A DNA stretch of 16,284 bases from Candidatus Uhrbacteria bacterium (GTDB lineage: Bacteria; Patescibacteriota; Patescibacteriia; UBA9934; UBA10169): NCBI GenBank assembly GCA_003505155.1, contig DNYJ01000017.1:5858-22141 (forward strand). The letters run 5' to 3'. Under the pieces are notes generated by a model. The model was not told where the DNA came from. It saw only the letters and a list, made by a program, of their open reading frames with translations, and did not search any database. Below are positions 1 through 5,054 of this stretch, piece after piece. How positions within the stretch are numbered: position 1 is the stretch's first letter; each line of letters starts with the position of its first letter. Both the position numbers and the translations under genes were made by a program.

Positions 1-77
1 GCGTCGCATAAGGTACGATCGGTGCTTATATGATGCAAAGCTCATCTGTGGATAACTCCTTCTACACGAAGTGTCGC
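1..77. repeat. Repeat element copy A: inverted repeat plus DnaA-box core
   Basis: An imperfect inverted repeat (GCGTCGCATAAG at 1-12 and CTTATATGATGC at 25-36, pairing with two G-T wobbles and one mismatch) encloses a 12-nt centre GTACGATCGGTG. It is followed by the core CTCATCTGTGGATAACT (41-57), which is identical to 3516-3532. The core contains TGTGGATAA (47-55), the reverse complement of the consensus DnaA box TTATCCACA. A further stretch, 44-76, resembles 1518-1550. The element may start before the window. There is no T-run after the inverted repeat, so it is not an intrinsic terminator. A second, degenerate box-like TTATCCCGA lies at 109-117. The function is unknown; dispersed repeat or DnaA-binding site are the two readings. 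Confidence 0.7.
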
Positions 78-158
78 ACTCTTGACACGGTGTTTTGGCG
101 AGAAAAAGTTATCCCGAGTTCAAATGCCGGTTTTCATTTCTTTGCTAAAACAAAGCCG

Positions 159-187
159 TTGAAATTTTCATCCCATTTCGATAAGAT
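159..187 (+). promoter_or_regulatory. Possible sigma70-type promoter upstream of the first gene
   Basis: TTGAAA (159-164) and TAAGAT (182-187) are separated by 17 nt. The first differs from consensus by one base, the second by two. Transcription would start near 194 and run at once into the terminator-like hairpin at 205-234, so either that hairpin attenuates the 268-585 gene or this promoter call is wrong. Confidence 0.35.
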
Positions 188-204
188 GTAACCAAGCTGG
201 AAAT

Positions 205-238
205 CCCTCCCCCTATCCGGCTGGAGGGGTTTTTATTT
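205..238 (+). terminator. Intrinsic terminator or leader attenuator
   Basis: CCCTCC (205-210) pairs with GGAGGG (223-228) around a 12-nt loop and is followed by GTTTTTATTT. It sits 30 nt before the ATG at 268. It may end a transcript from outside the window or control entry into the downstream gene. Confidence 0.6.
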
Positions 239-267
239 CCTCAACCTTCGTTCCTTTGGAGAAGACG

Positions 268-585
268 ATGTCGCGTTTCCGATACCTCATCATCCTCATG
301 GTGGTGGTCAACCTGTTCCTCGCTGTCGTCCTGGTGCGGACGAATCGCGAGCCGCACGCGCTTCCCGATTCGCAGGAGAGTGACCGCGTGAAGAATTACT
401 GCTCTGAAAACGGCTTCGGGTGTCACGTCGTGATTCGCCTCCCCGAAGATCCTGAAGCGTTGCGGAGGTATGAGGCAGGAATGGCCATGCATCGTGCGCT
501 TCACTGGCCGCACAATCGCCAAATGAAGTCGACCGAAGGCAATGCCTCCGGTCGAGAGTGGTCGGGTCAGAGCCCGCGCCAGTAG
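268..585 (+). CDS. Small membrane-anchored protein of unknown function
   Basis: A 105-residue protein with a short basic N-terminus followed by one hydrophobic segment (about residues 5-23), read as a signal anchor or uncleaved signal. A soluble tail of about 80 residues contains two cysteines about 10 residues apart and many charged residues. I do not recognise a family. The ATG at 268 is chosen over a TTG at 256 because GGAG (258-261) sits 6 nt upstream of the ATG. The last codons overlap the end of the opposite-strand gene 567-1343 by 19 bp, and a strong hairpin (529-555) lies inside the 3' coding part. The hydrophobic leader and good start site support a real gene; the function is open. 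Confidence 0.6.
   Translation: MSRFRYLIILMVVVNLFLAVVLVRTNREPHALPDSQESDRVKNYCSENGFGCHVVIRLPEDPEALRRYEAGMAMHRALHWPHNRQMKSTEGNASGREWSGQSPRQ
529..555 (-). terminator. Hairpin, possible terminator of the zincin-like gene
   Basis: TCGACCG (529-535) pairs with CGGTCGA (549-555). After one mismatch, AGGC (537-540) pairs with GCCT (544-547) around AAT. Read on the minus strand it comes 11 nt after the stop of the 567-1343 gene and is followed by CTTCATTT, a weak T-rich tail. It lies inside the coding end of the opposite gene (268-585). Confidence 0.4.
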
Positions 586-1343
586 GTTACGCACGCCGCG
601 GCGGATGCGTCTCCGCGCGGCAGGATGCGCTTCAGGTTGTCGTCGAACTCCTCCAGACTTGTCCGACAGATGGCTGTGAGGCCACTGTTCGGATCGAGCC
701 GGTCGAGGAGACCGTTCTCTCGTGCGAATTCGCACTCTTGGTGGTACGCGTCTCTTTCCGCGTACCACTTCTTCGTACATACGTCCCGATTGATTGCCAT
801 GCGCTCCGGCATGAACGTCTCGTCAGGGAACGCGCCACTCTGCCACTGCAGGTAGTGGGCGAACTCGTGGTAGATGACGAGTTGGGCTTGCGTGTTCGCG
901 CCGGTATCTTGCTGTGCGGCGGAGATGAAGGCCGGCTGGAATGTGATGATTGGGAAGAGGGTGCCATCGGGCGTTGGGGTGAGCTGGAAGGCGGCCTCCA
1001 CGCCGGTAGCCGTCCAGGAGAGAAAGAGCTGTTCGTTCTCGACGGATTCGAGGATCATCATCCGAACATTCGTGTCGGGGATGTTGCGAACGATCTGTTC
1101 GAGGGCGAAGCCACGGCCGGAAGAGTCGGATTCGATGGTAGCCGTGATGCCGATGGTGGCCACGGATCGAACAGGCTCGATCGTTCCGCGCTCGTGGGCG
1201 CCGGAGACGACGGCGATGAGGAGGCCTCCCACGAGGAGCAGGATGGCGGAGACGACCGAACGGCCGAGCTTCTTGGGGCGAGGAGTGCGGTTGACGGAGG
1301 TGGGGAGATGGTGACGGTTCGAACGAACACGGCGCTTGGACAC
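567..1343 (-). CDS. Membrane-anchored protein with HEFAH zincin-like motif
   Basis: A 258-residue protein. The N-terminus is strongly basic (about residues 1-26), followed by one hydrophobic helix (about 27-49), so it is a type II-like membrane protein with its C-terminal domain outside the cytoplasm. That domain contains HEFAH at 159-163, which fits the HExxH zinc-binding and catalytic motif of zincin metallopeptidases. Glu196 in AERDAY, 33 residues later, is a candidate third ligand of the gluzincin type. Five cysteines follow HEFAH and could form disulfides outside the cell. The GTG at 1343 is chosen over an ATG at 1421 because AGGAG lies 5 nt upstream and because a terminator and a second hairpin fall between the two. 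No named peptidase family is recognised; peptidase activity is inferred from the motif only. Confidence 0.7.
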   Translation of the reverse strand: MSKRRVRSNRHHLPTSVNRTPRPKKLGRSVVSAILLLVGGLLIAVVSGAHERGTIEPVRSVATIGITATIESDSSGRGFALEQIVRNIPDTNVRMMILESVENEQLFLSWTATGVEAAFQLTPTPDGTLFPIITFQPAFISAAQQDTGANTQAQLVIYHEFAHYLQWQSGAFPDETFMPERMAINRDVCTKKWYAERDAYHQECEFARENGLLDRLDPNSGLTAICRTSLEEFDDNLKRILPRGDASAAACVTYWRGL

Positions 1344-1361
1344 GACGACTCCTGTGCGATA

Positions 1362-1379
1362 GGTCGCCTGATCGCGACC
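1362..1379 (-). promoter_or_regulatory. Leader hairpin just upstream of the zincin-like gene
   Basis: GGTCGC (1362-1367) and GCGACC (1374-1379) form a perfect 6-bp stem with a 6-nt loop. On the minus strand it ends about 8 nt before the Shine-Dalgarno AGGAG (plus-strand CTCCT, 1349-1353). It could modulate access to the ribosome-binding site; this is inference only. Confidence 0.3.
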
Positions 1380-1393
1380 GCACATGAGATCAC

Positions 1394-1417
1394 AAAAAAC
1401 AGGTCTCGTCAACCTGT
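1394..1417 (-). terminator. Intrinsic terminator on the minus strand
   Basis: ACAGGT (1399-1404) and ACCTGT (1412-1417) pair perfectly with a 7-nt loop. On the minus strand the stem is followed by a run of T (plus-strand A at 1394-1399). It lies between the small membrane gene 1564-1902 and the zincin-like gene starting at 1343, so it may end the former's transcript or act as an attenuator of the latter. Confidence 0.65.
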
Positions 1418-1474
1418 CCATGGTATCTGTTCCCGTGCTTCTCTAAAGTTTTTTGCTCATTTTGAAACTCCAAA

Positions 1475-1550
1475 CGTCCATTAACTAGACGATCGTCCAT
1501 TTAATGCACGCGACACGATCTGTGGATCACTCCTGTGATACGAAGGGTCG
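1475..1550. repeat. Repeat element copy C: diverged copy with near DnaA box
   Basis: CATTAA (1479-1484) and TTAATG (1501-1506) flank a centre with the palindrome GACGATCGTC (1488-1497). The centre shares ACGATCG with copy A. It is followed by ATCTGTGGATCACTCCT (1518-1534), which matches the core of copies A and B with one change, giving TGTGGATCA, one mismatch from the DnaA box. ACGAAGGGTCG at 1540-1550 matches ACGAAGTGTCG at 66-76 in copy A. A small extra palindrome, ATCAC/GTGAT (1526-1530 and 1535-1539), is private to this copy. The gap 1344-1563 holds only this element, the terminator at 1394-1417 and the leader hairpin. Confidence 0.6.
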
Positions 1551-1563
1551 TAACCATACGGAC

Positions 1564-1902
1564 TTAACGTTCTTCCCACGATTGAATCACGCGAAAGCCA
1601 TTGAAAGTGATTTGAAATGTCTGTCCAAAAATATCTTGGACGAACTCATCGTTGCCACAGAATGTGGAAGTATTCCAAATGTCTCGCTGCCCGTCCTTAA
1701 AGAGTACTGGCATTGGCCCGTCCTCTTTCCATCTTGGAGGCAATCGGAATTTTCCTTGGTCAGCTTCAATCATAACGAGTCTCCCTGTACAATCAATATC
1801 TTGTATGACAGCAGTGCTTGATCGAGAAGATCGTGTGAGAGCAATGACGAGGATCACAACGATGGCAAGAAGAAAAATCGGGATGAAGGTTCGTGATTTC
1901 AT
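1564..1902 (-). CDS. Small membrane-anchored protein of unknown function
   Basis: A 112-residue protein starting MKSRTF, with one hydrophobic segment (about residues 6-22) that acts as a signal anchor, then a soluble domain with only two cysteines (Cys38 and Cys82) that could form a disulfide if exported. The open frame extends upstream to 2061 through the neighbouring gene, but the ATG at 1902 immediately precedes the hydrophobic segment and is the natural start. No clear Shine-Dalgarno is visible. The gene looks more AT-rich than its neighbours, which hints at a different origin. It lies 62 nt downstream of the secreted-protein gene 1965-3002 on the same strand. Family not recognised. Confidence 0.6.
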   Translation of the reverse strand: MKSRTFIPIFLLAIVVILVIALTRSSRSSTAVIQDIDCTGRLVMIEADQGKFRLPPRWKEDGPMPVLFKDGQRDIWNTSTFCGNDEFVQDIFGQTFQITFNGFRVIQSWEER

Positions 1903-1920
1903 AAATGTGTATTGAAGAGA

Positions 1921-1937
1921 CCAGCTTTGTGAGCTGG
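1921..1937 (-). terminator. Hairpin between two minus-strand genes, weak terminator candidate
   Basis: CCAGCT (1921-1926) and AGCTGG (1932-1937) form a perfect 6-bp stem with a 5-nt loop, 27 nt after the stop of the 1965-3002 gene. The following minus-strand sequence, TCTCTTCAATAC, is only moderately T-rich, so termination would be partial at best. It lies only about 18 nt before the ATG of the next gene. Confidence 0.35.
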
Positions 1938-1964
1938 CCGAGAGTGACCGGAACCCCCTGCCGG

Positions 1965-3002
1965 CTAGTAGTAGGCGATTCTGAAGGAACTTGTGGGTGC
2001 GAAGTAGGTGTCCATGGAGGACGTGGTTGCGTCTGCGAAGATGCACCACGTCGAGTAGCACCAGGAAGGCGTGCGGTGCCCCTTCTGCCCCTTGATGTTC
2101 ACCGATCCTCCGAAGTTGTAGCTCGAGCCGATGACGGAGAGTCGGATGTAGACGTAGTAGGTGGTGTTGGCCTGAAGCTGGTAGGCTCGGCTCGTCCCGA
2201 CGGTCGGGTTGAAGGGGTAGTTGGGGTCGCCCTGATGATCCGCGAAGGCGGTATCCATGTAGCCGGACGGCATCGTCGTGTACCAGCTACCTCCGTACTG
2301 GACCCAGTCCCAGTTCCAGATGTGCGTCTCCGCCTCGTATGTCGAGTTGCTGCCGAAGCTCGATACGCTGTTGAAGCGGATGTACTGCTGAACTCCTGTC
2401 GTGTCGCTGACGCGCGTCTGGACTCGGTAGGGAGCCCAGGACTCGTGGGACCACGAACGATCGTCAGTGGTGGCCTCGGTCTCCGATGGGTCTTCTTGCA
2501 GAACGAGAGTGATCCGGTTGGCTCCGCTGTGCAAGATCAGGTCATTTCCGGTCTCTGGCTGTACGAGGACTGCCGTCACGGAGGCCTGACCGTCTGACAC
2601 GATGTCCTTTGCGCTCTCGAAGAGATCGATGAGCGCATCGCCGTCTTCGAGGTCGTCCGGGACGCTGATCGCGGATGCTTCCAGCTCGTCGGCGATCTCC
2701 TCGGAGAAGACGGTGGAGATGAGGCGATCGAAGGAGCGAGGCGTGAACCCGCCGGTGATGTTGCCAGCGACGTAGTTCACCTCGATCAGGTTCTCTCCGA
2801 TCTCCTCAAGTGTCTCGTCGAGCTCCGAGAAGGTGATGTCGGAGTCGTAGGCGAGGACGTACGCGTAGGGAACTCCCATGCCCACGGTGGTCACGATCGG
2901 CTCGGGGATCTCGAGTATGCCTTCGTTCGGCACGCAGGACATTCCGAAGATGAAGGAGACGAAGATGGCGACGGCGGAGAGGAGACGGCAGTTGGCGTTC
3001 AC
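1965..3002 (-). CDS. Secreted protein, probable lipoprotein, unknown function
   Basis: A 345-residue protein with a typical signal sequence: a short N-region with an arginine, then a hydrophobic core of about residues 8-20, ending FGMSC with Cys23. The residues before Cys23 fit the lipobox only loosely, so lipid anchoring is likely but not certain. The mature part begins as an acidic region of about 100 residues, then a region rich in Trp, Tyr, Ser, Thr and Asn (roughly 190-345), which is the composition of an extracellular beta-sheet domain. No family is recognised. The start is GTG at 3002, supported by AGAGG 6 nt upstream. It has its own promoter (TTGACA-18-TAGAAT, 3062-3091) within a tandem repeat, giving a leader of about 50 nt. 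It is probably displayed on the cell surface. Confidence 0.7.
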   Translation of the reverse strand: MNANCRLLSAVAIFVSFIFGMSCVPNEGILEIPEPIVTTVGMGVPYAYVLAYDSDITFSELDETLEEIGENLIEVNYVAGNITGGFTPRSFDRLISTVFSEEIADELEASAISVPDDLEDGDALIDLFESAKDIVSDGQASVTAVLVQPETGNDLILHSGANRITLVLQEDPSETEATTDDRSWSHESWAPYRVQTRVSDTTGVQQYIRFNSVSSFGSNSTYEAETHIWNWDWVQYGGSWYTTMPSGYMDTAFADHQGDPNYPFNPTVGTSRAYQLQANTTYYVYIRLSVIGSSYNFGGSVNIKGQKGHRTPSWCYSTWCIFADATTSSMDTYFAPTSSFRIAYY

Positions 3003-3061
3003 GATGAACCTCTTGTGGGAAGGAGCGATTGCAGGCGGACGAGATGACCACCTTGGTTTTA

Positions 3062-3091
3062 ATTCTACTTATCTCTGCGAAGTTATGTCAA
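3062..3091 (-). promoter_or_regulatory. Strong sigma70-type promoter of the secreted-protein gene
   Basis: On the minus strand a perfect TTGACA (plus TGTCAA, 3086-3091) is followed after 18 nt by TAGAAT (plus ATTCTA, 3062-3067), one change from the -10 consensus. The predicted start is near 3055, about 53 nt before the GTG at 3002. A second TTGACA lies 11 nt further upstream because of the tandem repeat. Confidence 0.65.
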
Positions 3092-3103
3092 CGTTATGTC
3101 AAC
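3082..3103. repeat. Tandem 11-bp repeat over the promoter, possible operator
   Basis: GTTATGTCAAC occurs twice without a gap (3082-3092 and 3093-3103). The second unit forms an inverted repeat with the following TTGACA (TGTCAA-CGC-TTGACA, 3097-3111). An 11-bp period places both units on the same face of the helix, as expected of an operator overlapping the -35 region. Regulator unknown. Confidence 0.55.
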
Positions 3104-3114
3104 GCTTGACAGAA

Positions 3115-3513
3115 TTACACCTTAGAGATACCGCTTGTGGTGGCGCGAATCTTATCGGCGAGACAAGCGAGCTCCTCATCATCGACTCGCGGCCCGTCAT
3201 GCGAGGAGATGTAGCCCTGGTAGCGCTCGAACGTGGTGGCGACATCAGAGTGGATCGGACGCCACTCGTTCATGGGTGCCGTGCCATGCATGGGGAAGAG
3301 CTTCACGTGGGCGTGGTCGACGCCGAACCCTTCCGCGATCAGGCCGGTGCGGGCGACGTCGTCGAAGGCTCGGTCCAGAAGAAGCCCGACTTCGCGTGCG
3401 GCGAGCATGAGGCCAGTGAAGTCCTCCGTCGAGAGCGCACTCACATAGCTTCCCATGTGCTCCTTCGTTGCCACCGTGTCGCTTAAGAGCCGTTCGTACC
3501 TTAAGCGACGCAA
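3115..3513 (-). CDS. HIT-family protein, N-terminally truncated, probably a remnant
   Basis: The frame codes for 132 residues from a TTG at 3513. From about residue 13 it resembles the second half of histidine-triad (HIT) nucleotide-binding proteins: a KEH motif, a long helix, then GVDHAHVKLFPMH (64-76), where the HIT motif H-x-H-x-H reads H67-A-H69-V-K71. A lysine therefore replaces the third histidine; whether that is normal for this subfamily I cannot test. The usual first 40-50 residues, with the first beta strands and part of the nucleotide pocket, are absent. The first dozen codons instead are the inverted repeat of element copy B. An in-frame TGA precedes the TTG. Translation from an internal ATG (3456, GGAG close upstream) is also possible. 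Most likely a fragment left by rearrangement, though a shortened functional protein cannot be excluded. Confidence 0.6.
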   Translation of the reverse strand: MRRLRYERLLSDTVATKEHMGSYVSALSTEDFTGLMLAAREVGLLLDRAFDDVARTGLIAEGFGVDHAHVKLFPMHGTAPMNEWRPIHSDVATTFERYQGYISSHDGPRVDDEELACLADKIRATTSGISKV

Positions 3514-3550
3514 AACTCATCTGTGGATAACTTCTGTCATACATGGTGTA
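3478..3550. repeat. Repeat element copy B: perfect inverted repeat plus DnaA box
   Basis: GTCGCTTAAG and CTTAAGCGAC form a perfect 10-bp inverted repeat around the 12-nt centre AGCCGTTCGTAC, which resembles the reverse complement of the centre of copy A. The following CTCATCTGTGGATAACT (3516-3532) is identical to copy A, including TGTGGATAA (3522-3530), the reverse of the DnaA box TTATCCACA. The inverted repeat is read into the truncated HIT frame on the minus strand. The gene 3644-4543 begins about 95 nt to the right; no convincing promoter was found for it in between. Confidence 0.7.
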
Positions 3551-3643
3551 CAAGGGATGGGGGTTGATACAATCATGGCAGGATTGAGTGGGAATCGGAG
3601 TCATGTCCGCCATCTTGGTTCGCCTGTTCGTACGGGAGAAGCG

Positions 3644-4543
3644 ATGGAAGCTACAAGAGAAGATCCTGTTGAACCTCTCCGTCGGTTTCTGGCGACAAGT
3701 CTGAAGCGTCAGGGGGTTTCGGGTCAGCCGGAGGGCATCGTCGAAATTCTTCGACCCATCCGTCGAGATGAGGAGCGCTGGCTTCGCCTCATTGCAGACT
3801 GGAGTGAAGGGGCGCTTCAAGCCGGCGACGGAGGATCGAGTCCTCTCAACCTCTCGACGATCGACTTGCCCTACGCGCCGCCTTCCGATGAAGATGAAGC
3901 TCGTCGTCAGCGGCAAGCGCTCGAGTTCTTTCTGCGCCTCCGTCGGCTTCTGCGCGAAGTCGCTCGCGAGCGAGCCGAGGGGCTTCAACGAATCGGGTTG
4001 GGTGATCCCAACCACGGATCCACGCTCGAGGAGCTTCGTCTGGCAATGTTTCTTAGCGTCGCCGCAAGTCACGGCCATGCCCAGCTGGCTTTCGAGATCC
4101 CCTCGCGGATTTCCATGGCGGCGGACTACCTCATCCTCATGGTGTGGGCCAAGCACGACACGTCGTTCTGGAGGTACCTGGAGTTTCTCGGCTGGGCTCT
4201 GTCAGGCTTCATGCCGGCGGCCGAGATCTCGTATGGGCATCGCTCCGCGCTTGCGTTTCCTATCGTCTCGGAACGGGATTTCGAACAGTTTTGCCATGCG
4301 TTGTGCACGCTCGTTGTCGGATATCGCGGCGTGGAAGAAGCGAGTCAGCGCGACGTGCGCATGAACATCTTTCATCATACGCTCATGCTGGCGGGCATGT
4401 GCATGGAGCACGGATTCGAGCTGGGGCACCATTACTACAAGGCGAAGGTTCCTCCTCGTGTGGCTCTCGCGTTCCTGCAAGAGCACGAGCCGGAGCAGTG
4501 GGCTCGCTGGTCCGGTCTTCTTGAGACGGTTTGGGGAACCTGA
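3644..4543 (+). CDS. Protein of unknown function, helical, His-rich C-terminus
   Basis: A 299-residue soluble-looking protein without signal peptide. The first half is rich in Arg, Glu and Leu, consistent with long helices (about residues 85-120 may form a coiled coil). The second half has hydrophobic stretches with aromatic residues (roughly 150-195) that look like buried helices more than membrane spans. The C-terminal part has a cluster of His and Cys (FHHTLMLAGMCMEHGFELGHHYY) that could bind metal. No family is recognised. The frame is open from 3455, but the ATG at 3644 has GGAG 6 nt upstream and avoids the repeat element, so it is preferred. An intrinsic terminator follows at 4564-4595; the gene appears to be transcribed alone. 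Confidence 0.65.
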   Translation: MEATREDPVEPLRRFLATSLKRQGVSGQPEGIVEILRPIRRDEERWLRLIADWSEGALQAGDGGSSPLNLSTIDLPYAPPSDEDEARRQRQALEFFLRLRRLLREVARERAEGLQRIGLGDPNHGSTLEELRLAMFLSVAASHGHAQLAFEIPSRISMAADYLILMVWAKHDTSFWRYLEFLGWALSGFMPAAEISYGHRSALAFPIVSERDFEQFCHALCTLVVGYRGVEEASQRDVRMNIFHHTLMLAGMCMEHGFELGHHYYKAKVPPRVALAFLQEHEPEQWARWSGLLETVWGT

Positions 4544-4563
4544 CCAGCTCAAACTTCCTCTTG

Positions 4564-4595
4564 GCTCGGCCGCTCGGTCGGGCTTCTTCTTTTTT
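4564..4595 (+). terminator. Intrinsic terminator of the 3644-4543 gene
   Basis: GCTCGGCC (4564-4571) pairs with GGTCGGGC (4576-4583) around GCTC, with two G-T wobbles, followed by TTCTTCTTTTTT. It starts 20 nt after the stop codon. Confidence 0.65.
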
Positions 4596-4649
4596 GGAGC
4601 GGAAGATGAACGGAAGACCCAGCAATGGGCGAGAGAACGAAAATAACGG

Positions 4650-4680
4650 AAAATAGAAGCGACCCCGTGCTGGCGGGGTC
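4650..4680 (-). terminator. Intrinsic terminator of the minus-strand gene pair
   Basis: GACCCCG (4661-4667) and CGGGGTC (4674-4680) form a perfect 7-bp stem with a 6-nt loop. On the minus strand it is followed by GCTTCTATTTT. It lies 23 nt after the stop of the 4704-5054 gene and faces the terminator at 4564-4595, so the two transcription units converge here. Confidence 0.6.
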
Positions 4681-4703
4681 GGAGGGGGAGTGGGGGGCGG
4701 AGC

Positions 4704-5054
4704 CTACTCGAGGGTAAAGAGGGTGAGCTCGGAGGCGAGGATCGAGGCGGAGGTTGTGCCGTCCTCGTCCGTATCGATCCGGATCAGGACGAACGTGTCT
4801 GTCTCCGGCGTGATGTTCTCATCGCCGACAAGAAGGTCGAGAACGAGCGCCGTGAGCGTCTCGCCGTCGAAGCTACTGCCGAGCGCCGAGAGTTCGAAGA
4901 CGGTTCTGCCATCCTCGCTTCGGAACGTGAAGTCGAGCCGGATTCGTTCGATCGGCACGTCCTCAAGATTGAAGTCCGTATTCGCGAGGCTGATTCGTGC
5001 TCGGATTTCCTCGATGGGGGGAGCGCTGATGGAGACAAAGTGGCGGTCGGTCAC
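4704..5054 (-). CDS. Small acidic protein of unknown function, coupled to its neighbour
   Basis: A 116-residue, strongly acidic protein with no signal peptide or membrane segment. Alternating hydrophobic and polar residues suggest a beta-rich fold. The frame is open upstream to 5213, but the GTG at 5054 overlaps the stop of the 5051-5413 gene in a GTGA arrangement, the usual sign of translational coupling; the longer extension would lie entirely within the neighbour's coding region. No family is recognised. The two proteins are probably made in similar amounts and may work together. Confidence 0.6.
   Translation of the reverse strand: MTDRHFVSISAPPIEEIRARISLANTDFNLEDVPIERIRLDFTFRSEDGRTVFELSALGSSFDGETLTALVLDLLVGDENITPETDTFVLIRIDTDEDGTTSASILASELTLFTLE

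Noticed and set aside
83..116. TTGACA at 83-88 as a promoter
   Set aside because: No acceptable -10 at 16-18 nt downstream.
1..117. Chromosomal replication origin because of DnaA boxes
   Set aside because: Each locus has one good box at most plus a degenerate one, with no box cluster or dnaA/dnaN nearby.
558..1484. Plus-strand open frame opposite the zincin-like gene
   Set aside because: The minus frame has a ribosome-binding site, membrane helix and HExxH motif; the plus frame runs through the terminator and repeat C.
3106..3135. Plus-strand TTGACA at 3106-3111 as a promoter
   Set aside because: It would fire into the 3' end of the opposite HIT gene, has no -10, and is explained as part of the inverted repeat.
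1..3550. Integron cassette array with attC sites, suggested by small genes between hairpin repeats
   Set aside because: The cores do not fit GTTRRRY/RYYYAAC, units hold several genes in mixed orientation, and no integrase is seen.
3245..4156. Minus-strand frame that could begin with ATG inside repeat B (MSFASLK)
   Set aside because: The frame competes with the HIT remnant and the 3644-4543 gene and its product resembles no protein; similarity of the first codons to copy A follows from the DNA repeat.
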